Source: an uncultured Bacteroidia bacterium
Lineage (GTDB): Bacteria > Bacteroidota > Bacteroidia > Bacteroidales > F082
DNA length: 64,000 nucleotides
Assembly (NCBI GenBank): GCA_902767725.1
Contig: CACXIM010000012.1
Coordinates: forward strand, 1 to 64,000
Reading direction: 5' to 3'
Shown here: positions 26,052-33,842 of the stretch, one piece after another
Layout: every line of letters begins with the position of its first letter
Numbering within the stretch: the stretch's first letter is position 1
Position numbers and translations under genes: made by a program
Notes under the pieces: generated by a model
Databases searched by the model: none
Told to the model about the DNA's origin: nothing
The model's input: only the letters and a program-made list of their open reading frames with translations

Positions 26052-26642
26052 TTAGTTGTCTTGGAAATCTTTTGGAAAATGCTTCCACATGGTGTAGGCG
26101 CTTCCCATTTTGTTAACGAAAGCCTGCCACATCTTCTCGGGTGGTGTGCTCAGGTATTCCTCTGCCGTAATGTCGCCAATAAGCCACGAATTGCGCACCA
26201 GCTCTCCGACCAGCTGTCCAGCATCCCAACCAGAATAACCCAAATAGAAGCGGACATTGTCCTCGTTGGCGATGCCTGTATGGACGAGGGTAGCCAAGGT
26301 CTCATGGTCGCCACCCCAATAGAGGCCGTCGACGATAGGGTAGGACTCGGGAATCATGTCGCCCAAGGTGTGGATGAAGAAAAGCTGGTCATCGGCCACA
26401 GGACCGCCCAGATAAACGGGTGCCTCGAAGTCGGGGAACTCGTCGACGATATGGTTGACCTGCACGTCAAGCCTTTTGTTGATGATGATGCCGAAACTGC
26501 CTTCGGATTCCACGTGGTCGATGAGCAGGATGACTGCCCTACCGAAGTGGAAATCATTCATTAAAGGCTCGGAAATCAGGATTTTACCCTGCTTCGGCTC
26601 CAACGAATTGCTCTTTATGACAAACTTTTCTCCTAAATCCAT
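26052..26642 (-). CDS. YqgE/AlgH family protein
   Basis: 196 residues, matching the usual ~185-190. The DUF179 blocks are ISEPLMNDFHFGRAVILLIDH, GIIINKRLDV, PVYLGGPVADDQLFFIHT and YLGYSGWDAGQL. The family's role is unsettled (a nucleic-acid or chaperone-type function has been suggested). The -7 box TAATTTTG at 26647-26654 ends only 4 nt before the ATG, so the mRNA may be leaderless. The promoter region is shared, divergently, with the MurL gene. Confidence 0.88.
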   Translation of the reverse strand: MDLGEKFVIKSNSLEPKQGKILISEPLMNDFHFGRAVILLIDHVESEGSFGIIINKRLDVQVNHIVDEFPDFEAPVYLGGPVADDQLFFIHTLGDMIPESYPIVDGLYWGGDHETLATLVHTGIANEDNVRFYLGYSGWDAGQLVGELVRNSWLIGDITAEEYLSTPPEKMWQAFVNKMGSAYTMWKHFPKDFQDN

Positions 26643-26646
26643 TCTG

Positions 26647-26694
26647 CAAAATTAGGATTTTTGGATGATAATCGTGTCATAATTCGTATTTTTG
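26647..26694. promoter_or_regulatory. Divergent promoters (yqgE / murL-murD)
   Basis: Minus strand TAATTTTG at 26647-26654; plus strand TATTTTTG at 26687-26694. The plus-strand box contains an in-frame TTG (26692) that should not be taken as the MurL start. Confidence 0.65.
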
Positions 26695-26715
26695 TGGCAT
26701 AAAAACGCACTTACC

Positions 26716-28059
26716 TTGAAAAGAACAGACAATCAATCCAAATTCGATGCCTTACGCAAGGAGTTTTCGACCTTCACTTTTGAAAGCCAGACGTTGAAAC
26801 GAGAGAACGGCACCTTGTCGCTGTCTTTCGACTTCAATCTTGACGATCGTTACCATTTTAGGCCGACGTTGGAAATCCCTGCCAGACCGTTTTTCGATTG
26901 GGACAGTATCTCAGAGGAACAATTGCAGACCTTGGCTTTCCAAATCGGCATGACTGAGCTGGTGAGCTATTGGAAAATCGCTTGCCCGAAAAAGGTGGTG
27001 GTGAAGCCCTTTGCCTTGACGGAGAGTCAGAAAGCATTTTGGAAGAAGTTGTATTACAATGGATTGGGTGAGTTTTTGTATCTGAATAGTATTTCGGTTT
27101 CGGAAGCGGAGTTGATGGGATTGGATTCAGCGCCACAGCTGCCCATGTCATTCCAAGGTGGGTTTGTGTGTGGGATGGAATCTATGGGCAGCGTCAAGTT
27201 TGAAGAACGCACTTTAGTTCCCATCGGCGGCGGCAAGGACTCCGTAGTGACGCTGGAATGCCTTCGTAATGAAATGCCCGTCACTCCGTTGATCGTGAAT
27301 CCACGAGGGGCTACCTTGAATTGCGTGAAGACGGCGGGTTACAATGATAATGAGTTCATCGTTATCAACCGCACCCTTGACCCGACGATGTTGAAACTCA
27401 ATGCGGAAGGCTATCTCAACGGACATACACCTTTTTCTGCCTTATTGGCTTTCATCAGCATTTTGGTGGCCTTTGGCAGTCGCTCAAATTATATTGCATT
27501 GTCGAATGAGAATAGCGCGAACGAAAGCACTGTTCCTGGCACGAACATCAACCATCAATACAGTAAGTCTATTGAGTTTGAGAGCGACTTCAGGAACTAT
27601 GTGGCCGAAAACCTCAGCAAAGAAGTACAGTATTTCAGCTTCTTGCGGCCATTGAGTGAATTGCAGATTGCGAAGTTGTTCTCGCAATGTGAGGCTTATC
27701 ATCCTGTGTTTCGCAGTTGCAACGTAGGCAGCAAGACCGACTCCTGGTGCGGCCATTGCCCCAAATGCCTGTTCACATGGATCATTCTGTCGCCCTTCCT
27801 CTCAAGGGAAAAACTTGTCGCCATTTTCGGCAAGGACTTGATGGCCGATGAGAGCCTGCGTCCCATTCTGGAAGAGCTGAATGGGACGGCAGCAGTGAAA
27901 CCTTTTGAGTGTGTGGGCACGGTGGAGGAAGTGCAGGCCTGTATGGAAGCAGTTAATGGGAACAGACAAATAGTCGACGACATCCTCCGTCGTTTCAATA
28001 CTCATCATTTCTTGCCTGAAAAGTTTGAACAAATCCTAAAATCCCGTCTCCATGTTTGA
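26716..28059 (+). CDS. murL: UDP-MurNAc-L-Ala-L-Glu epimerase MurL
   Basis: 447 residues from TTG 26716 (MKRTDNQSKFDALRKEF). No ATG is available, and the TTG at 26692 lies in the promoter. Family marks are a PP-loop-like VPIGGGKDSVVTLE (about 168-182), NENSANESTV, NHQYSKS, RSCNVG, WCGHCPKC and KPFECVG. These match the MurL epimerase described in Xanthomonas, which converts the terminal L-Glu of UDP-MurNAc-L-Ala-L-Glu to D-Glu in an ATP-dependent reaction. The gene overlaps murD by 8 nt, which supports the assignment: ligation of L-Glu followed by epimerisation replaces the usual D-Glu route. Cytoplasmic. Confidence 0.85.
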   Translation: MKRTDNQSKFDALRKEFSTFTFESQTLKRENGTLSLSFDFNLDDRYHFRPTLEIPARPFFDWDSISEEQLQTLAFQIGMTELVSYWKIACPKKVVVKPFALTESQKAFWKKLYYNGLGEFLYLNSISVSEAELMGLDSAPQLPMSFQGGFVCGMESMGSVKFEERTLVPIGGGKDSVVTLECLRNEMPVTPLIVNPRGATLNCVKTAGYNDNEFIVINRTLDPTMLKLNAEGYLNGHTPFSALLAFISILVAFGSRSNYIALSNENSANESTVPGTNINHQYSKSIEFESDFRNYVAENLSKEVQYFSFLRPLSELQIAKLFSQCEAYHPVFRSCNVGSKTDSWCGHCPKCLFTWIILSPFLSREKLVAIFGKDLMADESLRPILEELNGTAAVKPFECVGTVEEVQACMEAVNGNRQIVDDILRRFNTHHFLPEKFEQILKSRLHV

Positions 28060-29413
28060 CTTGATACTGAATCGATTACGCGGTAAGCGCATTCTCGTCC
28101 TAGGCTTCGGCAGAGAGGGCAAGTCGACCTTGTGGTTCCTGAACAAGTACTTACCCGAAGCAGTCGTTGCGGTGGCCGATAAAAACGCAATGGAAGGCGT
28201 CACCCATTCTGGAGAAGGCTATCTTGAGGCGATGTACGACTACGACATCGTCATCAAGACGCCAGGCATCTCTTTGAAGGATTTCGACACGAAAGGGGTG
28301 GAAATCACTTCGCAGACCGACCTTTTCCTCAGCCAGTTCCATGCGCAGACCATTGGCATCACGGGCACCAAGGGCAAGAGCACGACCACGAGTTTGATAT
28401 ACCATCTGCTGAAATCCTTAGGTCGCGATGCCATCCTCACGGGCAACATCGGAATTCCTTGCTTCGACATCATGGAAGACATCCAACCGGAGAGCATCGT
28501 GGTGTATGAGTTGTCGGCGCACCAGCTGGAATATGTGCACAACAGTCCCCGTGTGGGCGTGTTACTCAACATCTTTGAAGAACATCTCGACCATTTTGGG
28601 ACGATGCAACGCTATGCTTGGGCCAAACTCAACATCATGCGCTATATGGGCGAGGACGATACTGCTGTTATCCACGAGACTCTGATGGAGGAGGCTTGGA
28701 GTATGTTCGTCAACAACATCGTGTTCTCCTTGTTTGACATCGATGATCTGGTCGACCGCACGGCCTTGCCGTTGCTTGGCGAGCATAACCTGATGAATGT
28801 CAAGGCAGCGCTGTTGGCTTGTTATGCCTACGGCGTGGATATCCGTGAGCTTGTGCCTTATCTCTATACTTTCAAGCCTTTAGAGCATCGTTTGGAGCCT
28901 ATCGGTACCTTCGGTGGCGTGACCTTCGTCAACGACAGCATCTCTACAATTCCTCAGGCGACTATCTCAGCATGCGAGGCCTTGGGACGTGTCGATTTCC
29001 TGCTTCTTGGCGGCTTCGACCGTGGCATCGACTACCAGCCTTTGGCAGACTACTTGAAAGAACACCCCGTGCCGCATTTGATGTTTACGGGCAAGGCAGG
29101 GGAGAGGATGATGACCCTGATAGACGGCAATTCGACAAGCTCAATGACCTGCAATACCAAGGCCTCTGAGCCTGCTGAGCAAAGTCGAAGCATCGAAGGG
29201 CCGCTCCAAGAAACTAAGGTCCCTGAGCCTGTCGAAGGGCCGACTTTATCACAGTATTCTTCCATGGAAGAAGCCTTCGCCTACCTCGCTGCCCACGCCA
29301 AGCCAGGTGACGTTTGCCTGCTTTCACCCGCTGCCTCCAGCTACGACCAGTACAAGAATTTCGAGGAACGAGGGCGGAAATTCAAATATTTGGCAGAAAA
29401 ATTTGGTAAATAA
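28052..29413 (+). CDS. murD: UDP-MurNAc-L-alanine--L-glutamate ligase, MurD2-type
   Basis: 453 residues. An N-terminal Rossmann UDP-binding domain (ILVLGFGREGKSTLWFLNK) is followed by the central Mur ligase ATPase with P-loop GITGTKGKSTTTSL (near 105-118), the metal/ATP region NIFEEHLDHFGTMQRY, and NDSISTIPQATISA before the C-terminal domain. It joins glutamate to UDP-MurNAc-L-Ala. Because it is fused in transcription to murL, I infer that it uses L-Glu (MurD2), whereas ordinary MurD uses D-Glu. Residues about 359-398 are not Mur-like: they are encoded by palindromic repeat units (29128-29245) inserted in frame within the C-terminal domain. The gene ends at a strong terminator. Confidence 0.85.
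   Translation: MFDLILNRLRGKRILVLGFGREGKSTLWFLNKYLPEAVVAVADKNAMEGVTHSGEGYLEAMYDYDIVIKTPGISLKDFDTKGVEITSQTDLFLSQFHAQTIGITGTKGKSTTTSLIYHLLKSLGRDAILTGNIGIPCFDIMEDIQPESIVVYELSAHQLEYVHNSPRVGVLLNIFEEHLDHFGTMQRYAWAKLNIMRYMGEDDTAVIHETLMEEAWSMFVNNIVFSLFDIDDLVDRTALPLLGEHNLMNVKAALLACYAYGVDIRELVPYLYTFKPLEHRLEPIGTFGGVTFVNDSISTIPQATISACEALGRVDFLLLGGFDRGIDYQPLADYLKEHPVPHLMFTGKAGERMMTLIDGNSTSSMTCNTKASEPAEQSRSIEGPLQETKVPEPVEGPTLSQYSSMEEAFAYLAAHAKPGDVCLLSPAASSYDQYKNFEERGRKFKYLAEKFGK
29128..29245. repeat. In-frame palindromic repeat cluster inside murD
   Basis: The units TTCGACAAGCTCAATGACC (inverted), CTGAGCCTGCTGAGCAAAG with TCGAAGCATCGAAGGG, and CCTGAGCCTGTCGAAGGG are all variants of the widespread CCTGAGCCTGTCGAAGGG dispersed palindrome. 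They add about 40 residues, including KVPEPVEGP, to MurD without breaking the frame. Confidence 0.75.
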
Positions 29414-29414
29414 T

Positions 29415-29449
29415 CAAAAAACCGCTCGGAGATCTCCAAGCGGTTTTTT
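29415..29449 (+). terminator. Rho-independent terminator of murL-murD
   Basis: Stem AAAACCGCTCGGAG / CTCCAAGCGGTTTT with a two-base AT loop and one internal mismatch, ending in T's, directly after the murD stop. Confidence 0.85.
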
Positions 29450-29456
29450 GTTTGTA

Positions 29457-29477
29457 GAGACGGTGTCACACCGTCTC
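29457..29477. repeat. Short palindrome GAGACGGTGT-C-ACACCGTCTC
   Basis: Perfect 10-bp arms with a single central base, between murD and the convergent M48 gene. GAGACG-type palindromes of this kind are dispersed in many Bacteroidetes genomes. Confidence 0.55.
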
Positions 29478-29494
29478 AAAATGAAAACCTACCA

Positions 29495-30427
29495 TTATGA
29501 TTTCTTTGTAACCTTCTTTTTCCCGACGCCAGTGTTACCACTATCGTTACCTCCAGTGTTATTGTTGTTTGGCTTGGAGGTCTTAGGCTTAGTGGTAGTG
29601 CCTTTAGATGTTGTGCCGGTCTTCGGCTTGGTCGTCGTGCCAGGGGTGGTCATTTTGTAGCCAGCAGCCTCGCACATCTCCTTAATATGGGCGGCACGTT
29701 TGTGCGTGTCGGGGTGGGTGGAGAGCAGCTCGGCAATCTTGCCTTGCTGTCCGCTTTCACCGCTGAGGCTGATAAGCACATTCAAGGCATGGTACATGGC
29801 GTAGGGATCCACACCGTTTTGGACGCAGAACTGGAAAGCAGTCTCGTCGGCTTGGGTTTCCTGACGGCGCGAGTACGCGTTGCTAGCCAGCTGTTGTCCC
29901 AAATCACCGAGGAAGCCCGTAGAGAGGGCACCAGCTGTGGTGTTGACAGCAGCAATGCCGTAACGGGCAGCTACCACGAGGTAGGCGGCACGATAGGCGT
30001 CGCGGACGTCTTTATTAATAAGGTGTCCTAACTCGTGGCCGATGACGGCGAAAACCTCGTCGTCGTTCATGGCATCCATCAAACCGGTGTAGACGCGCAC
30101 GCTGCCATCGCCACTGGCGAAGGCGTTGACAGTGCTGGATTGATACACCTTGTAATTCAAGTCCAAATTGCTGATGTTGTGGAACCTCGACATGATGCGG
30201 CTCAAACGCTGCGTATAGCTGTTGTCGGCAGGCAAGATGGTGTTTTGCCCATCGGATTCAACCATGTACTGGCTGCATAGTTGTTTGACTTGTGCGTCGC
30301 TGATGGTCAAGGCTTGAACGGCGGCGGCACCCGCGTTGATGGCTGAGTTTTGGTCCACGATTTTCAATGCTGAGCAACTGGTCATCATCATGACGGCCAA
30401 GGCTCCAATCAATGCTAATTTCTTCAT
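29495..30427 (-). CDS. M48-family metalloprotease lipoprotein
   Basis: 310 residues from ATG 30427; the longer frame upstream crosses the promoter. Lipobox MMTSC (Cys18). The peptidase M48 domain (about 60-245) has the zinc motif VIGHELGHLINKD and the later glutamate in SRRQETQADETAFQFC. A disordered Thr/Lys/Pro tail (TTTKPKTGTTSKGTTTKPKT) closes the protein. It resembles periplasmic BepA/Oma1-like peptidases involved in envelope-protein quality control. Own promoter at 30473-30480, divergent from the SPFH gene. Confidence 0.88.
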   Translation of the reverse strand: MKKLALIGALAVMMMTSCSALKIVDQNSAINAGAAAVQALTISDAQVKQLCSQYMVESDGQNTILPADNSYTQRLSRIMSRFHNISNLDLNYKVYQSSTVNAFASGDGSVRVYTGLMDAMNDDEVFAVIGHELGHLINKDVRDAYRAAYLVVAARYGIAAVNTTAGALSTGFLGDLGQQLASNAYSRRQETQADETAFQFCVQNGVDPYAMYHALNVLISLSGESGQQGKIAELLSTHPDTHKRAAHIKEMCEAAGYKMTTPGTTTKPKTGTTSKGTTTKPKTSKPNNNNTGGNDSGNTGVGKKKVTKKS

Positions 30428-30472
30428 ATTGAACGGTTTTAATATTGTCCTTTTGTTTCTACTTTGCAATTG

Positions 30473-30553
30473 CAAAAATAATGCATAAAGGCGGAATTTT
30501 TTCAAAATAATTGCATTTTTTTTCTTGCATATTCCAAAATTAATGTATTTTTG
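30473..30553. promoter_or_regulatory. Divergent promoters (M48 peptidase / SPFH cluster)
   Basis: Minus strand TATTTTTG at 30473-30480; plus strand TATTTTTG at 30546-30553. The TTG at 30551 within the plus box is in frame with the SPFH gene but is not its start. Confidence 0.65.
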
Positions 30554-30586
30554 CAACATCAAAATAATATCAAAATAATATCATCT

Positions 30587-31528
30587 ATGGAAACTAAAGA
30601 ATTTGAATTTAAAGGTTTTGCGATGAATGGTTTCGTCGCATTGTTCATCGAATTTGCAATCATTGGCCTGAGCATTTGGAGCATGGCCGAATTTGTGTTG
30701 GGAAAGCTCTCTTCACCTTGGTTGTTCGTCATTGGTCTCTTGCTGGCCTGTATCTTTCCTATTGGATTCCGTAAGTTAGAGCCCAACGAGGCCATGGTGA
30801 TGCTGTTCTTTGGCAAATACAGAGGTACCTTCACCAAGACAGGTTTCCACTGGATCAATCCTTTCATGACCTCCAAGAAGGTCTCGTTGCGTGCCCGTAA
30901 CCTCAACCCTGACAACATCAAGGTGAACGACAAGACGGGTAATCCTATCATGATTGGCCAGATCTTGGTTTGGAAACTGAAGGACACCTACAAGGCCATG
31001 TTCGAGATTGACTCGCAGACCATGGCGGGTGGTGGATCGGGTACGGCTCCCGTGACGGTCAGCAATCGCATGAAAGCATTCGAGAGCTTCATCAAAGTGC
31101 AGAGTGATGCCGCTTTGCGTGAGGTGGCTGGCATGTTCGCCTACGACGAAAATGAGGCCGAAGCTGATGAACTGACCCTTCGTGCCGGTGGCAAGGAGAT
31201 TAACGACGTGCTGCTGGCCAAACTGAACGAGCGCCTGGCCATGTCGGGTCTGGAAGTGCTTGAGGCCCGCATCAATTACTTGGCTTATTCGCCTGAGATT
31301 GCCGCTGTGATGCTGCGCCGTCAGCAGGCTGCCGCCATCATTTCGGCCCGCGAGAAGATTGTGGAAGGTGCTGTTTCGATGGTCAAGATGGCCTTGGACA
31401 AGCTGAAGGACGAAGGCGTCGTCGAACTCGATGAGGAACGCAAGGCCGCCATGGTGAGCAACCTTATGGTGGTGCTCTGCGCCGACGAGTCGGCACAGCC
31501 GGTGGTGAATACGGGGAGTCTTTACTAA
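30587..31528 (+). CDS. SPFH/Band-7 domain membrane protein
   Basis: 313 residues from ATG 30587. Two N-terminal membrane segments (about 10-60) are followed by an SPFH domain (70-270): FRKLEPNEAMVMLFFGKY, ILVWKLKDTYKAMFEID and RLAMSGLEVLEARINYLAY, then a Gln/Ala-rich helical stretch (RRQQAAAIISAREKIVEGA). SPFH proteins form ring-like scaffolds in membranes and control membrane proteases or lipid domains. It heads a cluster with a DUF3784 membrane protein, a CPBP protease and an Arc-type regulator, an order I recall as common in gut Bacteroidales. The repeat at 31542-31650 interrupts the cluster. Confidence 0.88.
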   Translation: METKEFEFKGFAMNGFVALFIEFAIIGLSIWSMAEFVLGKLSSPWLFVIGLLLACIFPIGFRKLEPNEAMVMLFFGKYRGTFTKTGFHWINPFMTSKKVSLRARNLNPDNIKVNDKTGNPIMIGQILVWKLKDTYKAMFEIDSQTMAGGGSGTAPVTVSNRMKAFESFIKVQSDAALREVAGMFAYDENEAEADELTLRAGGKEINDVLLAKLNERLAMSGLEVLEARINYLAYSPEIAAVMLRRQQAAAIISAREKIVEGAVSMVKMALDKLKDEGVVELDEERKAAMVSNLMVVLCADESAQPVVNTGSLY

Positions 31529-31541
31529 ACTGAAAGTCAAG

Positions 31542-31650
31542 ACCCCACCCCATAACCCTCATGGCGGACAAGGATCCGCCATCTCCTAAGCAGAGGGTTG
31601 TCTCAATGCATAGGAGATTGCGGGTCAAGCCCGCAATGAGGGTTGGGGTA
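31542..31650. repeat. REP-doublet-like inverted element
   Basis: About 109 bp. The outer arms ACCCCA...AACCCTCAT and ATGAGGGTTGGGGT pair. Each arm carries its own hairpin (GGCGGACAAGGATCCGCC and TTGCGGGTCAAGCCCGCAA) and the inner ends ATCTCCTA / TAGGAGAT pair again. A half-element of the same family lies at 32487-32517. Confidence 0.7.
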
Positions 31651-31666
31651 AAGAAAACGATAAACT

Positions 31667-32542
31667 ATGAATGTCATCGATTATACTAATCTAGGAATAG
31701 GCTTGCTTTTGATTGTGTCAGGCTTGCTGTGCTACCGTTATCCGAATCTGATTAATCCATACGGGGGCATGTCGCCTGAGCGGAAAGCCTTGGTCGACAT
31801 CGAAGGTCTGAAAAAAGCGGTGGCCATCACCTTTGGCATAACGGGTTTCCTGTTGGTTCTCACCGCCACGCTCTCCATGACCAAAGTCATTGGTGAGATG
31901 ACGAGTGTTTATGTGATGATTGCACTGGTGGCGGCCATGATGGTGCCCCTGTTTATCGCCATGCGGAGATACAACGGTTTTGGCCGTGATAAAGAAAATC
32001 AACTTTCCAATGATGTCAAACAGAGGGAAAAAAGGAAAAACAAGATAACCATCTGGTCTGTGGCTATCATTACTTTATTATCCCTGGCTTTGATTCCGAT
32101 TCTCTTTTTCTGGGGTAACAAAGGGCCCAAGTATGACATCTCAAGCGAATGCATCAAGGTGAAGGGTGGGGGATACCATGCGACGATTCCAGTTGCCGAC
32201 ATCACCTCTGACAGCGTTTGGGAACATTGGCCAGGTATTGCCATGCGTACCAATGGCATGTCGACCAATAAGGCAAATTTGGGTCATTTCCGTTTGAAGA
32301 ACGGAGAGAACTGCATGATGTTCATCCATGAAGAAGGTGGCCCTTTGCTCGAACTGCGCACGGCTGATGGTGGATTGTATTACCTCAATTGTGCCAAGGA
32401 AGAGGAAACGTTGGAGATGATTGAACAAGTTAAAAAAGTAATCCGTTCGAGACAAACTACTGGGTATAACGACACTCATACCCTTTGCCCTCATGACGGT
32501 ATCTCCGCAATGAGGGCTAGGGGGCGTTTTCACATTAAATAG
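31667..32542 (+). CDS. DUF3784-type membrane protein with PH-like domain
   Basis: 291 residues. Two transmembrane helices at about 8-24 and 48-66 with DUF3784-like spacing, more near 78-95 and 128-148, then an extracytoplasmic or cytoplasmic beta domain (about 155-265) that resembles a bacterial PH-like domain (KYDISSECIKVKGGGYHATI). The last ~25 residues (TLCPHDGISAMRARGRFHIK) are encoded by a palindromic repeat of the 31542-31650 family, so the natural C-terminus has probably been replaced. Function unknown; position suggests a link to the SPFH scaffold. Confidence 0.7.
   Translation: MNVIDYTNLGIGLLLIVSGLLCYRYPNLINPYGGMSPERKALVDIEGLKKAVAITFGITGFLLVLTATLSMTKVIGEMTSVYVMIALVAAMMVPLFIAMRRYNGFGRDKENQLSNDVKQREKRKNKITIWSVAIITLLSLALIPILFFWGNKGPKYDISSECIKVKGGGYHATIPVADITSDSVWEHWPGIAMRTNGMSTNKANLGHFRLKNGENCMMFIHEEGGPLLELRTADGGLYYLNCAKEEETLEMIEQVKKVIRSRQTTGYNDTHTLCPHDGISAMRARGRFHIK
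32487..32517. repeat. Palindromic repeat forming the 3' end of the DUF3784 gene
   Basis: Arms GCCCTCAT and ATGAGGGC pair perfectly around a 15-nt loop. The unit resembles the ends of the 31542-31650 element. Confidence 0.55.
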
Positions 32543-32550
32543 TTAAACCT

Positions 32551-33543
32551 ATGAAAAAAGCAATAAGATTTTCAATCATCGTCTGTCTCTTCAGTTGGGC
32601 AATGTTTGCCATTGTCCACTGGGGCTTTGGCATAGGAGCGGACACCCCCACGGGGCTTATGGTCTTTTCTTCGGTGTATATGTTTTTCCCGCTCATCACA
32701 GCCCTTGTGCTGCAAGCCATCGACAAGGAGAAGTTCAACCACACGGGCTTGGTCAATTTCAAGGTGAGATGGTCGTGGGTGGTGGCTTGGCTATTGCCCG
32801 TGGTGTTGGTTTTCCTTTGTATCCTCATCAACGGCATGATGCCCGGTGTATCGCTGGAATACAACTCCGAGCAACTGATTAACCAATACCATGTGCCTGA
32901 AGACCAACAAGAGATGGTGCGCGAGCAAATGGGACAGATGCCTGCCTATTTGATGATGCTGATCACTTTGGTCAGCGGACTGGCTGCTGGCGCCACCGTC
33001 AATGCCATCGCTGCCTTTGGCGAGGAATACGGTTGGCGCAACTACCTCGTTGGCGCCTTGCGCGAGGTGAAGTTCTGGAAGGCCGCCTTGTTCATCGGCA
33101 TAGTGTGGGGCATCTGGCATTTTCCGCTTATCCTGATGGGCCACAACTATCCCAATGAGCCGTATTGGGGTGTGCTGCTGATGGTGGTGATGTGCATCCT
33201 GTTGGGCGTCATAGAATTGTATTTCGTGCTGAAAACCAAGTCGATGATTGTCGCGGCCATCATGCATGGCACGATTAACGCTGTTGCAGGCATGACCATC
33301 TATTTCACCTTGGGTGGCAACGACTTCGTGAACGGCATGCCAGGCCTGTCTGGTTTCATCACCATGGCTTTGGCAATATTGGGTATTTGCATCTACGACA
33401 AATACATCTCCAAGGAGAACCTTTGTTCGATGACCTTGGACGATTCTATTGGACGTGAGACTGCGAGACACGAGACGCGAGACAATGAATTCGTCTCGTG
33501 TCCCAAAGTCCTGCGTCTCGCGTCAAAGGAAGAAAGGAATTGA
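32551..33543 (+). CDS. CPBP-family intramembrane glutamic endopeptidase
   Basis: 330 residues with about eight membrane helices. The catalytic motifs of the CPBP/Abi (type II CAAX prenyl protease) family are present: FGEEYGWRNYLVGAL (EExxxR) near 156-170, GIWHFPLI near 190 and HGTINA near 250. It cleaves peptides within the membrane. Only 8 nt separate it from the DUF3784 gene. The last ~30 residues (ETARHETRDNEFVSCPKVLR) are translated from the inverted GAGAC-type repeat at 33453-33524. The Arc-type gene starts 2 nt after its stop. Confidence 0.88.
   Translation: MKKAIRFSIIVCLFSWAMFAIVHWGFGIGADTPTGLMVFSSVYMFFPLITALVLQAIDKEKFNHTGLVNFKVRWSWVVAWLLPVVLVFLCILINGMMPGVSLEYNSEQLINQYHVPEDQQEMVREQMGQMPAYLMMLITLVSGLAAGATVNAIAAFGEEYGWRNYLVGALREVKFWKAALFIGIVWGIWHFPLILMGHNYPNEPYWGVLLMVVMCILLGVIELYFVLKTKSMIVAAIMHGTINAVAGMTIYFTLGGNDFVNGMPGLSGFITMALAILGICIYDKYISKENLCSMTLDDSIGRETARHETRDNEFVSCPKVLRLASKEERN
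33453..33524. repeat. Inverted GAGACGCGAGAC-type array at the 3' end of the CPBP gene
   Basis: The left arm (GACTGCGAGACACGAGACG...) and right arm (GTCTCGTGTCC...GCGTCTCGCGTC) are near reverse complements around AATGAATTC. It is a third sequence version of the inverted heptad arrays seen at 3971-4068 and 22977-23090. Confidence 0.65.
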
Positions 33544-33545
33544 CG

Positions 33546-33719
33546 ATGGCAAAGGAAAAAGAAAATAGTACCAACAACAAGACCTTCTTGCTCCGCGTCG
33601 ATGCCGAGACGATGGAAGCGGTGGAGAAGTGGGCAGCCGACGAGTTCCGATCCGTCAATGGGCAACTGCAGTGGATTATCGCGGAGGCGTTGAAGAAAAG
33701 CGGGAGGAAGAAGAAATAA
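33546..33719 (+). CDS. Arc-like ribbon-helix-helix protein
   Basis: 57 residues from ATG 33546. NKTFLLRVDAETMEAVEKWA is the DNA-binding strand and first helix of an Arc/MetJ fold; FRSVNGQLQWIIAEALKKSG is the second helix. Such short dimeric proteins bind operators through the beta-strand and usually repress nearby genes. It closes the SPFH-DUF3784-CPBP cluster and may regulate it. Confidence 0.8.
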   Translation: MAKEKENSTNNKTFLLRVDAETMEAVEKWAADEFRSVNGQLQWIIAEALKKSGRKKK

Positions 33720-33842
33720 ATAGTGTTTGTTTTTGGAAGCAAATCTTACATAAATCTATCGTAAATAGGGCTCTCCTTGCGGAGAGCATAATTTGTGTAA
33801 TTCGTAGTTGTTTTTCTGTAAAATCTGTAAAATCAGTAGTTT

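Noticed and set aside
33767..33786. Hairpin GCTCTCC/GGAGAGC as terminator of the SPFH cluster
   Set aside because: No T-run follows it; it may be a weak stop or chance.
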